DNA of 64,000 nt from Spirochaetaceae bacterium. Its GTDB lineage: Bacteria; Spirochaetota; Leptospiria; Leptospirales; Leptonemataceae. The position numbers and the translations under genes were made by a program. Location of the stretch: the NCBI GenBank assembly GCA_002730875.1, contig PCBI01000019.1, positions 372,001 through 436,000 on the forward strand. The letters run 5' to 3'. Positions 8,274 through 17,640 of the stretch are shown here, piece by piece. The notes beneath the pieces were generated by a model. The model did not search any database. It was not told where the DNA came from and was given only the letters and a program-made list of their open reading frames with translations. The first letter of the stretch is position 1, and each line of letters starts with the position of its first letter.

Positions 8274-10139
8274 CTATTTTCGCTCCTGCATAAGCTTCAT
8301 GGCAAATTCGGCAAAGTCGTAGGCCGATTTAGCGGGAGGCAGATGGTCTTCCAGCGCGGCGGTCCAGTGCGTGCAGGATGTTACCAGAGCCATATGGGTA
8401 AATGCTTGCGGGAAATTGCCCAGCGCCTCGCCGGTATCGGGGATGGCTTCTTCTGCGTACAGTCCACAATCGTTTTCCAGTTGAATCAATCGCTCCAGCA
8501 ATGTGCGCGATTCTTTCAGCTTGCGCGCATGGATTAAAGCGTCCAGAAGCCAGAAAGAGCAGAGCAGAAAGCCTCCTTCTTCGCCTTTCAGGCCGTCCGG
8601 GCTCTTGTACCTGTACACCAGTCCCTTGTTTTCCAGAGTGGCACGAATCTTTTCAATCGTGCCCAGCACCAGAGGATCGGTAGGAGGCAGAAAGCCCATG
8701 GCCGGAACCAGCAAGGAAGAGGCATCGGCTTCGTCGCCTTCCGTATGCTGGGAAAACCAGCCCTTGCGGGTGGCATCCTCCATGAGGTAGTTGCGAATGT
8801 TATCTCTATGAAGGGACCACCTGTCCAGTGGGCCTTCGAAGCCATGAAGTTCTGCGATCTTTACGGCCCGGTCCAATGCCACCCAGCAAAGTAACTTTGA
8901 ATGGATGAAATGCCTGGGCTTATCCCGTATTTCCCATATCCCCTGGTCCGGTAACTCCCAGCGGCCGGTAACAATGTCCGCCAGTCCGGCCAGATACTCC
9001 CAGTTACTGGGGCTAACTTCTCCGCCAAGCTTCGCATAGAGATACACTGCTTGCAGGAGCGATCCATAGGCATCCAGTTGGAGCTGTTTTACCGCACCGT
9101 TACCTATGCGTACGGGGCGCGAGGATCGGTGGCCGGCCAGATGACCTAATTCCTGCTCGGGCAGCGATCGTCTTCCATCGATGCCATACATGATTTGCAG
9201 ATCCTGCGGACGTCCGGCGCTGGTGCGACGCAACCAGTGACGGAAGGCATCCGCCTCCGCTTTGAAACCCAGTATCATAAGAGAAATCAGAGTGAGCGTG
9301 CTATCGCGAATCCAGGTATAGCGATAATCCCAGTTGCGTTCGCCGCCAATTTGTTCGGGCAAAGAAGTAGTGGGAGCCGCCACCACGGCTCCGGAAGGAG
9401 CGTAGGTCATAGCCTTCAGCGCCAGAGCGCTTCGTTTTATGGGCTCCTCGTAGGGGCCCGTGTATTTGCATCCGTTTATCCAGGTCTTCCAGAATGCTCG
9501 GGTTTGCTTTAGACGCGTTTCCAGATCGCCTATGGTAGGATGATGTTCGGGCTTTCGTTCTTCAATTGAGGGAAGCCATTGCAGTTCCAGAATCAGGCTT
9601 TCGCCTTCTTGCAACTCTACCGCGGCGGAGATGTTTTCGTGATTGGAATTCAATGGATGACTACAGGTAATCCACAGCGCGTCGGCGCCGCCGGTGATTT
9701 CGGCGGTAGTGGCGGACGTATTGCGAAACCTGGGCACGAAGCTACCGTATTCGAAGGCGGCCTGGATCATGACTTCTACATGGACGCTACCTTCCGTGCA
9801 GGTTGCCTTTCGGAGTATGGAGTTATAGGCCGTGACCCGGGCCGGTCTCGTAGGGTCCAGAGGATGCACAGGCATACAATCCTGAAGATGAAGTATGCCA
9901 TCCTCGGTATGAAAGTCCGTTTCCAGAACATTCGTATCCGGACTGTAGCTTCGCTGGACTTTGGAGTAGCCTTTCGCATGAATACGGCAGAAACCGCCTT
10001 TTTTTTCGTCCAGAATCTTCGCAAATACGGAAGGCGAGTCAAATCGGGGAAAGGCGCACCAGTCAATGGAGCCATCCCGGCCCACCAGCGCGCTGGAATG
10101 ACAATCGCCTATCAATGCATAATCCTGAATACGGTTCAC
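8274..10139 (-). CDS. GH15 glucoamylase/trehalase-like hydrolase
   Basis: A 621-residue cytoplasmic protein of glycoside hydrolase family 15, which cleaves terminal alpha-linked glucose from starch-like glucans or from trehalose. The N-terminal phrase DYALIGDCHSSALVGRDGS and SIDWCAFPRFDSPSVFA mark the beta-sandwich domain. The (alpha/alpha)6 barrel begins with NWDYRYTWIRDS, and the catalytic region includes YAEEAIPDTGEALGNFPQAF. Length and order of motifs are standard. No signal peptide is visible, so it likely acts on internal glycogen or trehalose. Substrate cannot be fixed from sequence alone. Confidence 0.9.
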   Translation of the reverse strand: MNRIQDYALIGDCHSSALVGRDGSIDWCAFPRFDSPSVFAKILDEKKGGFCRIHAKGYSKVQRSYSPDTNVLETDFHTEDGILHLQDCMPVHPLDPTRPARVTAYNSILRKATCTEGSVHVEVMIQAAFEYGSFVPRFRNTSATTAEITGGADALWITCSHPLNSNHENISAAVELQEGESLILELQWLPSIEERKPEHHPTIGDLETRLKQTRAFWKTWINGCKYTGPYEEPIKRSALALKAMTYAPSGAVVAAPTTSLPEQIGGERNWDYRYTWIRDSTLTLISLMILGFKAEADAFRHWLRRTSAGRPQDLQIMYGIDGRRSLPEQELGHLAGHRSSRPVRIGNGAVKQLQLDAYGSLLQAVYLYAKLGGEVSPSNWEYLAGLADIVTGRWELPDQGIWEIRDKPRHFIHSKLLCWVALDRAVKIAELHGFEGPLDRWSLHRDNIRNYLMEDATRKGWFSQHTEGDEADASSLLVPAMGFLPPTDPLVLGTIEKIRATLENKGLVYRYKSPDGLKGEEGGFLLCSFWLLDALIHARKLKESRTLLERLIQLENDCGLYAEEAIPDTGEALGNFPQAFTHMALVTSCTHWTAALEDHLPPAKSAYDFAEFAMKLMQERK

Positions 10140-10384
10140 ATCGAAACGATACTATGAGGACTTACCAGGGAAAGGAAAAAAAGGACTGAAACCCTGAAGC
10201 AGAGGTTTTAATGGGCTTATGCTGCCTTTATTGGCAGTTTCCTGTTTCCTGAAATGGAAAACGCAAAGCGGTAAACCCGGGCGCCGTTCGGAAAGGCTAT
10301 ATTTTCCTGGAGTATTCAAAGCTCCGGTCGGCTGGTTCGTTTATCGCAGATTGAGGTGATCGCATAGCCCATTCTGGCTCCTGC

Positions 10385-11839
10385 TCAAGGAAATTCCTTA
10401 CCGGGAAGCGGCTCATCCGGATCAAAGATCTTACCAGGATTCAGGATACCATCCGGATCAAAGATCCGTTTCAATTGTTGCATCCATCGAATCTCGCTTT
10501 CGGATTTAACCGTGCGTAGCGCCTGTTTCTTCAGGAGCCCGATACCATGTTCAGCGCTTATGGAACCATGATGCTTCCGAATCAAGTCAGTGTTTTTCAC
10601 ATCGAATTGCCTGCATTGAGCAAAGAAATCTGATTTGTCTGAATCAGTGCTGTCTTCGTCCAATTGCTGCTGGTGGGAGCTGGGTTCGTTCGCGGCGATT
10701 GCCGGTTTCAGATTGATATGGATATTACCATCCGCTATATGGCCAAATAGATATTTACGAAAATCCGGGAAATCCCGGGCAATCAAACTCTCAAGGTCCC
10801 GCATATAGGACGGTATCTTTGCCAGAGGAATGCTGATATCGTTCTTGTGTACCGGGCCGTGGGAGAGGCTTTCGCTTATGTTTTCTCGATAGGACCAGAA
10901 TTTCTTTTTACCCGATTCGCTGTCCGCAGGCAAGGCATCGGAACAAATCCCCAGTAGCTCTTCGGATTCCATGAATTCAGTCGCCTTTTCCCCGGAAGAG
11001 AACTCCAGCAAACAATACCAGGGAAAGCCTTCCAGCACGGAATCCAGGTCGTTATATTGGATGACGCTATCCATGCAGGCCCGGTCAAAAAACTCAAAGG
11101 CATGTAGGTCCAACCCGGTCTTGCGGCCGAGAGCCAGCAAATCCAGAATGGATTCTACGGATGCCACCCCGCAAAGTAGAACAATGGTCTCCGGCGGCGG
11201 CGACGTAAGAGCCAGGGTTACCTCGGTTATGATCCCCAGGGTACCTTCCGAACCCACGAGAAGCTCCTTTAGATTGTAGCCGGTGTTGTCTTTCAGCACT
11301 TCGCCATTGGTCTGCAGGATTTCTCCGTTGCCCATTACTGCCTTGAGGCCCAGAACATGACTTCGCATACCTCCGTAGCGAATCAGTCGGATTCCGCCGG
11401 CATTGGTGGCAACATTGCCGCCAATTTGCGAAGAGCCAGCCGATGCGAAATCCACCGGAAAATAATATCCATGCTCCAGAGCATACTGTTGTAGGTTGGC
11501 GGTAATGCAACCCGCCTGTACCGTTACCGCAGGCAGATAAGGATCCAGCGAAAGGATGCGACTCATGCGACGTAAAGAGAGCAACAGACAGTTGCCCACG
11601 GAACTGGCGCCGCCGGCATATCCGGTGAGTCCGCCCTGCGCTACCAGGGGTAGCCGGAGCTTTCGGCAAAGGCGTACAATGGATTGAATCTGTTCGGTGG
11701 AGTTGGGTTCTGCAATTGCCAGGGCACCGGGCAAACCGGTTCCGGTGCGATCGCTTCTTCGAGATTCCAGTTCGGTCGGGTCGTCAACGATGTGCGCGCC
11801 GGTTTCTCTGAGTCGTTGTATCGCATTGCCTGGTTCCAT
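10385..11839 (-). CDS. FAD-linked oxidase, GlcD/D-lactate dehydrogenase type
   Basis: A VAO-family flavoprotein that oxidises a 2-hydroxy acid such as glycolate or D-lactate. The FAD-binding domain shows LVAQGGLTGYAGGASSV and the phrase NVATNAGGIRLIRYG. The C-terminal cap ends with SAEHGIGLLKKQAL and a typical IFDPDGILNPGKIF tail. From the ATG at 11839 it is 484 residues, normal for GlcD. The frame stays open upstream to a GTG at 12064, but that would overlap the end of the neighbouring DUF368 gene. No iron-sulphur partner (GlcF-like) is adjacent, so electrons may go elsewhere. Confidence 0.88.
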   Translation of the reverse strand: MEPGNAIQRLRETGAHIVDDPTELESRRSDRTGTGLPGALAIAEPNSTEQIQSIVRLCRKLRLPLVAQGGLTGYAGGASSVGNCLLLSLRRMSRILSLDPYLPAVTVQAGCITANLQQYALEHGYYFPVDFASAGSSQIGGNVATNAGGIRLIRYGGMRSHVLGLKAVMGNGEILQTNGEVLKDNTGYNLKELLVGSEGTLGIITEVTLALTSPPPETIVLLCGVASVESILDLLALGRKTGLDLHAFEFFDRACMDSVIQYNDLDSVLEGFPWYCLLEFSSGEKATEFMESEELLGICSDALPADSESGKKKFWSYRENISESLSHGPVHKNDISIPLAKIPSYMRDLESLIARDFPDFRKYLFGHIADGNIHINLKPAIAANEPSSHQQQLDEDSTDSDKSDFFAQCRQFDVKNTDLIRKHHGSISAEHGIGLLKKQALRTVKSESEIRWMQQLKRIFDPDGILNPGKIFDPDEPLPGKEFP

Positions 11840-11969
11840 AAACGCTGGCTTTATGGCCCTGACCTTACCGCCGGAAAGCCAGGATGCAAGTTCGTTTTTT
11901 CGGATTTTGCGGCAACGGGGGTCGCTCCTCCGGAGAACCTTCCTGTCTCCGCATGGCTCAACGACAGGT

Positions 11970-13187
11970 CTAGCCTTCCGTAGGAGGCTCAGGATCCTGC
12001 AATCGAGTGGACAGTTGCTCCAGAGCAAATAGCAATAATGCGCCCGCAGCGGCCAGCGCCACACCGATCAATATGGTATTGGTATCCGGTGCGCCGGAAA
12101 TGTAATGACCGGGCCAGATCTTGCGCAGGCTGCCAATCATGATGCCGGTGAGGGCGGCCATGGTAAGCGAATGGTGCTTTTCCAACATATATTTCAGCAC
12201 TCGAACAATGGAAAGAATGCCCACAAGAAGTCCACCGGCAAAGCTACCCAGCACAATCAGATCTCTGCTTTCAATGGATTCCAGGATGAATTTGTACTCG
12301 CCCATAAGTACCAGAATATAGGCGCCGGAGATGCCGGGTAGTATCATGGCCGAGATCGCAAGAGCTCCGCACAGGAAAATGTAAGCGAGGGATGTGGATG
12401 CCTGTTCTGAAAAGGTGGCTTTTATGGAGTCCTGCTTTAATCGAAACAGAACCTCCAGGTCGCCCACCGCCTTGACTTCAGAGTGAACCGCCCAGTCGCC
12501 CGTGCTCTCTTTTTCCGAGGAGGCCCCTTTTTCGCCGGAGGCTTTCTCGACCTTGAGCGGAAACGCTTTGCGATTTCCTTCGCTGTCGAATACATAAATC
12601 TCAAACTCGCCTTCGCTGGCCGGGAACTCAATCGAACCTTTTGCATCTGTTCGTGATTCGAACACGGTGGAGACTTTGTCGCCCTCGATGCGAACCATTT
12701 CCGTTTTCAGGTTTTCCACGGTGCTCAGTCCGACGATGAAGAAGGTGAGTATGCCAAAGAGAAGCGCTGCTACAAATTCACGGACTCCTTTTTCCATCTT
12801 CTTGTAAGGCACCGTGATGGAGAAAAGAATGAGACCAAAAAAGGCGCTGTAGGTTTCGAAAGTGTAATGTTCCAGCACGTAGGGAATGATCTGGATCATT
12901 ATCGCAAGACCGGAAACAATACCCAGGCCAAGAGGAATGATAAAGCGCCAGTGGATGCGGCTCAGGTTCTCCAGAGCTTCGGTACGCCGGGAAGGAACCA
13001 GGATTCGAAACAGATCCAGAGCGTGAGAAGGCTTTACATAACTAATGGCCCCGATAAGGTGTTCATAGATGCCGCTAATTAATGCTATTGTGCCTCCGGA
13101 AACCCCGGGGATGATATCGGCAGAACCCATGGCCATGCCCTTGCAATAAAGAATTGCTTTGTTCTTCCAGCTCCGGTATTGGTCCAT
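11970..13187 (-). CDS. DUF368 (PopT-type) polyprenyl-phosphate transporter with insert
   Basis: Multi-pass membrane protein of the DUF368 family. Members (PopT) have been shown to return undecaprenyl phosphate across the inner membrane for envelope synthesis. Family signatures are present in both halves: GSADIIPGVSGGTIALI (about 21-38) and AISAMILPGISGAYILVLMG (about 275-295). Unusually, residues about 157-262 form a soluble, charged insert between two membrane segments. It contains a beta-rich part (TDAKGSIEFPASEGEFEIY) and an acidic, lysine-rich linker. The total of 405 residues is around 100 longer than typical members. It is divergent from the CapA-like gene. Confidence 0.85.
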   Translation of the reverse strand: MDQYRSWKNKAILYCKGMAMGSADIIPGVSGGTIALISGIYEHLIGAISYVKPSHALDLFRILVPSRRTEALENLSRIHWRFIIPLGLGIVSGLAIMIQIIPYVLEHYTFETYSAFFGLILFSITVPYKKMEKGVREFVAALLFGILTFFIVGLSTVENLKTEMVRIEGDKVSTVFESRTDAKGSIEFPASEGEFEIYVFDSEGNRKAFPLKVEKASGEKGASSEKESTGDWAVHSEVKAVGDLEVLFRLKQDSIKATFSEQASTSLAYIFLCGALAISAMILPGISGAYILVLMGEYKFILESIESRDLIVLGSFAGGLLVGILSIVRVLKYMLEKHHSLTMAALTGIMIGSLRKIWPGHYISGAPDTNTILIGVALAAAGALLLFALEQLSTRLQDPEPPTEG

Positions 13188-13207
13188 TGTGCCAGAGGTT
13201 GGCTACG

Positions 13208-14503
13208 ATGAAGCGTGTAAATGACAAAAAGACATATCTTAACCGGTCTGAGACCTGCTTTCGCACGCAGGGCCAGTCCGAGACTGCAGGGCGGGGCGCC
13301 GTTCTTTCCGCTTCACCTGCAAGTCCGTCGTCCAGGGCTGGACGTCACCGACGGAACGGGGTCAGGGTATCAGGATTCCTTTTGTTTCTGGCGCTGGCGC
13401 AGATTCCTGGCGCTTTCGGTGATGGCCTGCTGGCCCAGGAAGTGCGATTTGCAGTGGTGGGGGATCTCATGGGCCACGATGAACAGATCAAGAGCGCCTA
13501 CGATCCAGAATGCAAATGTTACGATTACAGTTCTGTATTCGAAGACACTGCGCCCTATTTTCAAAAAGCGGATCTGGCCATCGGGAATCTGGAAGTCACT
13601 CTTCCTGGAAAAGCGGATCAGTACAAAGGATATCCCCTCTTCGGTAGTCCGGACGCATACGCCGAAGCCATGAAAAAAGCCGGATTCGACGTACTTACCC
13701 TGGCCAATAATCACACAGTGGATACAGGAAAGCCCGGCGTATTACGCACATTGAGCGTGGTACAGAAGCTTGGTATGATAGGTCTGGGCGTTTATGCCAC
13801 CGAAAAGGCCTACCAGGACAATCCGGTGCCTGTGATAGAAAAGAACGGGCTTCGCATCGCCATGCTGAACTACACCTATGGAACCAACGGAATCCCTGTG
13901 CCCCCCGGAGTGCGAATCAATCATATACATCCGGATCAAATCAGAAGCGATTTGCTCAAGGCCAATGCGATGAACGTCGACGTGAAGATGGTCTTGTTCC
14001 ATTTTGGCGCCGAATACACTCGCGAGCCCAATAACTATCAGAAACAGATGGTGGAGGTTGCGGTGCGGTCCGGCGCGGACGTAATTATTGGAGGCCATCC
14101 TCATGTGCTGCAGCCTTTCGAAAAGAGACATGTAAAGGACGCCAATGGCAGACTTCGCCCGGTACTCATTGCCTATTCCCTGGGAAACTTCGTATCTCAC
14201 CAAATTCGCCGCTATACTGACGGAGGAATGATCTTTCAGTTCACTGTGGAAAAAACCGATGCAGCTTTGACCATTCGTGACATCGATTACGTGCCGGTGC
14301 TGGTCTACATTGACCACAGCGGATCTCGTCCGCTGTATCGCGTGTTACCTGTAGAAGATTATCTCCATTATGAAGACGGAAAGCTTAAGCGAAACCCGAA
14401 AGCGCCCCGGAAGCTTAGCAAAGCCGGCTGGTCCCGCATGATTACTTTCTTTACAGATACCACTCAGCATTTGAGAAAAAGCAGGGAGAATGTATCGCGT
14501 TGA
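13208..14503 (+). CDS. CapA-family metallophosphatase
   Basis: A protein of about 431 residues in the PGA_cap/CapA family of calcineurin-like proteins, whose members take part in poly-gamma-glutamate capsule or other envelope polymer handling. Metal-site motifs are VVGDLMGHD, IGNLEVT, LANNHTVDTG, and a late GGHPHVLQP with SLGNFV. A hydrophobic segment (about residues 54-70) after a long basic leader suggests export. The start is uncertain: ATG 13208 has GAGG upstream, and an ATG at 13154 is less likely because it overlaps the divergent gene. Its end overlaps the start of the phospholipase D gene by 14 bases, implying coupled translation. Confidence 0.85.
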   Translation: MKRVNDKKTYLNRSETCFRTQGQSETAGRGAVLSASPASPSSRAGRHRRNGVRVSGFLLFLALAQIPGAFGDGLLAQEVRFAVVGDLMGHDEQIKSAYDPECKCYDYSSVFEDTAPYFQKADLAIGNLEVTLPGKADQYKGYPLFGSPDAYAEAMKKAGFDVLTLANNHTVDTGKPGVLRTLSVVQKLGMIGLGVYATEKAYQDNPVPVIEKNGLRIAMLNYTYGTNGIPVPPGVRINHIHPDQIRSDLLKANAMNVDVKMVLFHFGAEYTREPNNYQKQMVEVAVRSGADVIIGGHPHVLQPFEKRHVKDANGRLRPVLIAYSLGNFVSHQIRRYTDGGMIFQFTVEKTDAALTIRDIDYVPVLVYIDHSGSRPLYRVLPVEDYLHYEDGKLKRNPKAPRKLSKAGWSRMITFFTDTTQHLRKSRENVSR

Positions 14504-15650
14504 AAAAAAGAGACCGGATTCTGCTCGTGTTGTAGCCAAAGACGTTAAGCTATTCTGGGAAGGAGACGAATTCTTCGAATCGCTCATTTCGGACATCCAT
14601 GGGGCCCAGATTTCTGTCTGCGTGGAGTCCTACATATTTCACTTTGATCAAACCGGCGAAGAGGTGATCCGGGCCCTGCTTTTGGCCGCTCGCCGTGGAG
14701 TGCGCATCCGTGTGCTGGTGGACGGCGTAGGTTCCTTTCCGTTGTGGAATCTCAGACGGGCTTTTAGCGGGACCACCGCAGCTTTCAGAGTATTCAAGCC
14801 AGCGGGACTCTTTACGGTTTTTCGTTCCGGTTTCCATCGCAGAAACCATAGAAAGCTCATACTCGTGGACGATCATATCGCATACACCGGCGGGATGAAC
14901 ATCGGCGATGAACTATCCAGCGAATCCCGCGGACCTCGGCGTTGGCGGGATAACATGATGCGAGTGCTGGATGGAGACTTTCTTTGGCTCAGACAAAGCT
15001 TCGAAGAAATCTGGTCCCATGCTGGCAAAAAGAATTCCTGGCTCATGCCCCGATCAAGGATAGGCGGCAAAGAGATCAAAGAGCTGAATCCGCTTCACAA
15101 AAACTGCCCGGACATAGTGTTTCTCAGCAATCACAGCCGGGCATTACGCCGGGCGCAGCGCAGGTTTCTGGTCCAATTGATCAAGCGAGCGCGCGAAAGG
15201 ATCTATATCGGATCCGCCTATTTTATTCCGGCACGGAGCATCCTCTGGCTGCTCAGAAGAAAGGCGGCCCAGGGCGTGGATGTACGAGTGATGACCGCAG
15301 GAAAAAGCGATGTCTGGCTCGCTCGCCAGGCCGGGCGTTCCACCTACGGCAGCTTGCTAAAGCACGGCATTCGAGTGTTCGAGTATCGCAATCGTATGTA
15401 TCATGCGAAAATGACCATTGTAGACGATAGATTTATGATCGGCTCTACGAACATGGATTATCGAAGCTTTCTGCACAATCTGGAATTGGATGCCTGGGTT
15501 TTCAGGGAGGACGCTATCCATTCCGCCGTCGAACAATGGCACCTAGATGAAGTAGATAGCGTTCGAATCCATCGAAAGCGCTGGAAGGAACGGGGAATCC
15601 TGGAAAAGATACTGGAGAAGATCGCTTTCCTTCTGCGTTTCTATCTGTGA
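14490..15650 (+). CDS. Phospholipase D-type cardiolipin synthase
   Basis: A 386-residue protein with two HKD motifs: HRKLILVDD near residue 121 and YHAKMTIVDD near residue 302. Each is followed by the usual asparagine-rich strand (GGMNIGDE, GSTNMDYRS). This is the phospholipase D fold of bacterial cardiolipin synthases, which join phosphatidyl groups to make cardiolipin. There are no N-terminal membrane helices, so it resembles ClsB-type enzymes more than ClsA. It overlaps the preceding CapA-like gene, which places it in an envelope-related pair. Another phosphatidyl transferase role is possible. Confidence 0.85.
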   Translation: MYRVEKKRPDSARVVAKDVKLFWEGDEFFESLISDIHGAQISVCVESYIFHFDQTGEEVIRALLLAARRGVRIRVLVDGVGSFPLWNLRRAFSGTTAAFRVFKPAGLFTVFRSGFHRRNHRKLILVDDHIAYTGGMNIGDELSSESRGPRRWRDNMMRVLDGDFLWLRQSFEEIWSHAGKKNSWLMPRSRIGGKEIKELNPLHKNCPDIVFLSNHSRALRRAQRRFLVQLIKRARERIYIGSAYFIPARSILWLLRRKAAQGVDVRVMTAGKSDVWLARQAGRSTYGSLLKHGIRVFEYRNRMYHAKMTIVDDRFMIGSTNMDYRSFLHNLELDAWVFREDAIHSAVEQWHLDEVDSVRIHRKRWKERGILEKILEKIAFLLRFYL

Positions 15651-15745
15651 AAGATGCTGCGCGCTCGGCAGGGGAGGCCTGCGAAGACGAATAGTCGCAT
15701 AGGAGCCGGGGCTATTTGGATTCGCACGGCTCGATTTGTGCTTTA

Positions 15746-16453
15746 TTAACCGCCCCGTTGGGGTACGGAGGCGCTGCTCTGTTTGTGTCGCAGGCTGGGC
15801 GGGATGTAGTGAGTTCTCAGAGCAGGAAGTTGCACAAGTTCCCTGGTTTCCAGAATGTAGGCGGAAAGGGCTCGACCGTAGACGCAGCCAGAGTCCAGGC
15901 CTATGGTATTGGCGCGAATGTTAAGCCCTTTGCGCGCCCAGTGACCATAAAACACCGGTCGGGAACCGTCATAGAACTCATACCAGGCCGGATTGTCCGG
16001 ATTCTTTAGATCTTCGCCTTTTCCATCCCAGGTGCGAATGGTTACCAGTATTCGTTTGCTGGTTTCGGATGGATGCTTTCCGGGTTCCAGGCCAGCATGC
16101 ACCGCCAAAAAATCGTCGGTTTCAATCCACAGAGGTCTTCTTTCCAGCCAGGCATGAATCTCTTCGCCCAGGCTTTTTCGCAAGCTTGCGTAGGGTTCCA
16201 TGCCATGGTAATGACGGAGGTACTCGTCTTCATGGTTTCCCATCAGGCATTCAAAGTCCATTTCGTATACAAAGCGTACCACGCCCGCCGGATCCGGTCC
16301 GCGATTGATCAGGTCACCCAGCATTATGACCCGGTCCCTGGAACCCACTTCGAGCTTTTTCACGAGAAGCTTCAATTCTTCAGCGCAGCCATGCACATCG
16401 CCGATAAATATTGTCCTTCCTGCGGGCTGTATATTTGTTCTGCTCTCGCTCAT
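15746..16453 (-). CDS. PPP-type metallophosphatase (PrpE/ApaH-like)
   Basis: A 235-residue cytoplasmic phosphoesterase. All PPP-family metal motifs are visible: GDVHG (18-22), GDLINRGPD (about 46-54), GNHED (about 73-77), and later histidines in AVHAGLEPG and GHWARKG. Members are serine/threonine phosphatases or diadenosine tetraphosphatases; the sequence does not decide between them. Its start overlaps the stop of hemF by 4 bases (ATGA), so the two are translated as a pair. No functional tie to heme synthesis is known to me. Confidence 0.88.
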   Translation of the reverse strand: MSESRTNIQPAGRTIFIGDVHGCAEELKLLVKKLEVGSRDRVIMLGDLINRGPDPAGVVRFVYEMDFECLMGNHEDEYLRHYHGMEPYASLRKSLGEEIHAWLERRPLWIETDDFLAVHAGLEPGKHPSETSKRILVTIRTWDGKGEDLKNPDNPAWYEFYDGSRPVFYGHWARKGLNIRANTIGLDSGCVYGRALSAYILETRELVQLPALRTHYIPPSLRHKQSSASVPQRGG

Positions 16454-17427
16454 GCCTTATGCCAATCTACCGGGTTCTTTAATACTTCTAACAGTGCCGC
16501 TTCTGGACTTCCTGGATCTGGATTATAGTCGTACTTCCACATCACATGCATCGGTAGACTCATCAGAATTGATTCGATTCTACCTCCGGTTTTTAGACCA
16601 AAAAGAGTTCCTCTATCATAAATTAGGTTAAATTCTACGTAGCGTCCACGTCTCCAGAGCTGGAATTCCTTCTGCTGGGCAGTGTAGTCCTCTATCATTC
16701 GACGGCGGACAATGGGAACATAACTGTTTAAAAAGGCCGATCCAGCATCCCTTGTGAACTCCAGCATACGTTCTGGCATGTCCTGCTTGTAGTCATAGAA
16801 TATGCCGCCAATTCCGCGACTTTCTCCTCGATGCTTTAGATAGAAATACCGGTCGCAATGTTCTTTGAGTTCCTGGTAATCTACCACATCCCGATGTTTA
16901 TCACATACTTCTTGAAAGGTAGTATGGAAGTGGATGGCATCCTCTTTGTAGAGATAGTAAGGCGTCAGGTCCGCGCCGCCGCCGAACCACATGCTTTCCA
17001 CGTCGGCTCCGGTTTCCGGAGCTCTTAGTCGTGCAATGAATCGAAAGTTCGCATGCACAGTGGGCACCAGCGGGTGGAAGGGATGAATCACAAGTGAAAT
17101 GCCGCTGGCTCTAAAATGCGGCGAGGATCCTGGCATAGTGGATGCGAAGTCTTCGGGGAAAGTACCCATAACATCCGAAACGTTCACCCCGCCTTTTTCC
17201 AGAAGAGCGCCGTTTTGGATCACCCGGGTTCTTCCGCCTCCGCCGGTGATGATACCGCTGGAATCGCCATGGTCCCAGAGGTCCTGATGGAAGACCGCAG
17301 CTTCCGAAGATTTTTTAGCCGCGAACTCGGACTCCACTTCTTCCAGGCCGGTTGTGATTGTATCCTGGAGCGTATGAAAGAAATCTGAGGCTTTGTCCAG
17401 AAAGGCAAAGTCCGGCTGAAAAGGCAT
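16450..17427 (-). CDS. hemF: Oxygen-dependent coproporphyrinogen III oxidase
   Basis: HemF converts coproporphyrinogen III to protoporphyrinogen IX using O2. The 325-residue protein has the family blocks GGGADLTPYYLYKEDA, RGIGGIFYDY and GRYVEFNLIYDRGTLFGL, followed by the usual SLPMHVMW end. Length and order are normal. An O2-independent counterpart (HemN) is encoded at 39534, so this cell can finish the same step with or without oxygen. It is the first gene of a two-gene unit with the phosphatase that overlaps its stop codon. Confidence 0.95.
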   Translation of the reverse strand: MPFQPDFAFLDKASDFFHTLQDTITTGLEEVESEFAAKKSSEAAVFHQDLWDHGDSSGIITGGGGRTRVIQNGALLEKGGVNVSDVMGTFPEDFASTMPGSSPHFRASGISLVIHPFHPLVPTVHANFRFIARLRAPETGADVESMWFGGGADLTPYYLYKEDAIHFHTTFQEVCDKHRDVVDYQELKEHCDRYFYLKHRGESRGIGGIFYDYKQDMPERMLEFTRDAGSAFLNSYVPIVRRRMIEDYTAQQKEFQLWRRGRYVEFNLIYDRGTLFGLKTGGRIESILMSLPMHVMWKYDYNPDPGSPEAALLEVLKNPVDWHKA

Positions 17428-17494
17428 GGTAGAGCTAATTGGGATTATGTCTCATTGTCAATGCAAATTGGTAGGTATCAGTACGCAGCACGGT

Positions 17495-17586
17495 GATTGA
17501 CGGGCCGTGACGCTCGGCAATCGCTATGGGATTATCGGACTGCGTTTTGGGGTTCTCGGGCCGTGCTTTGCGATTAGCGGACCGTG
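17495..17586. repeat. Degenerate 15-mer repeats, partly 21-bp spaced
   Basis: Four related 15-base words (consensus GATTnnCGGnCCGTG) begin at 17495, 17530, 17551 and 17572; the last three are exactly 21 bases apart. They lie in the gap between the stop of the Sua5 gene and the hemF start region. They could be an old tandem duplication or phased protein-binding sites upstream of hemF, which is transcribed leftward from 17427. A small minus-strand frame across the gap has no support. Confidence 0.5.
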
Positions 17587-17640
17587 GGGTAAGGGACTCC
17601 CTAAAGCCAGGGGCCAGAGAAAGGGTTTTCAGCTGCCAGG

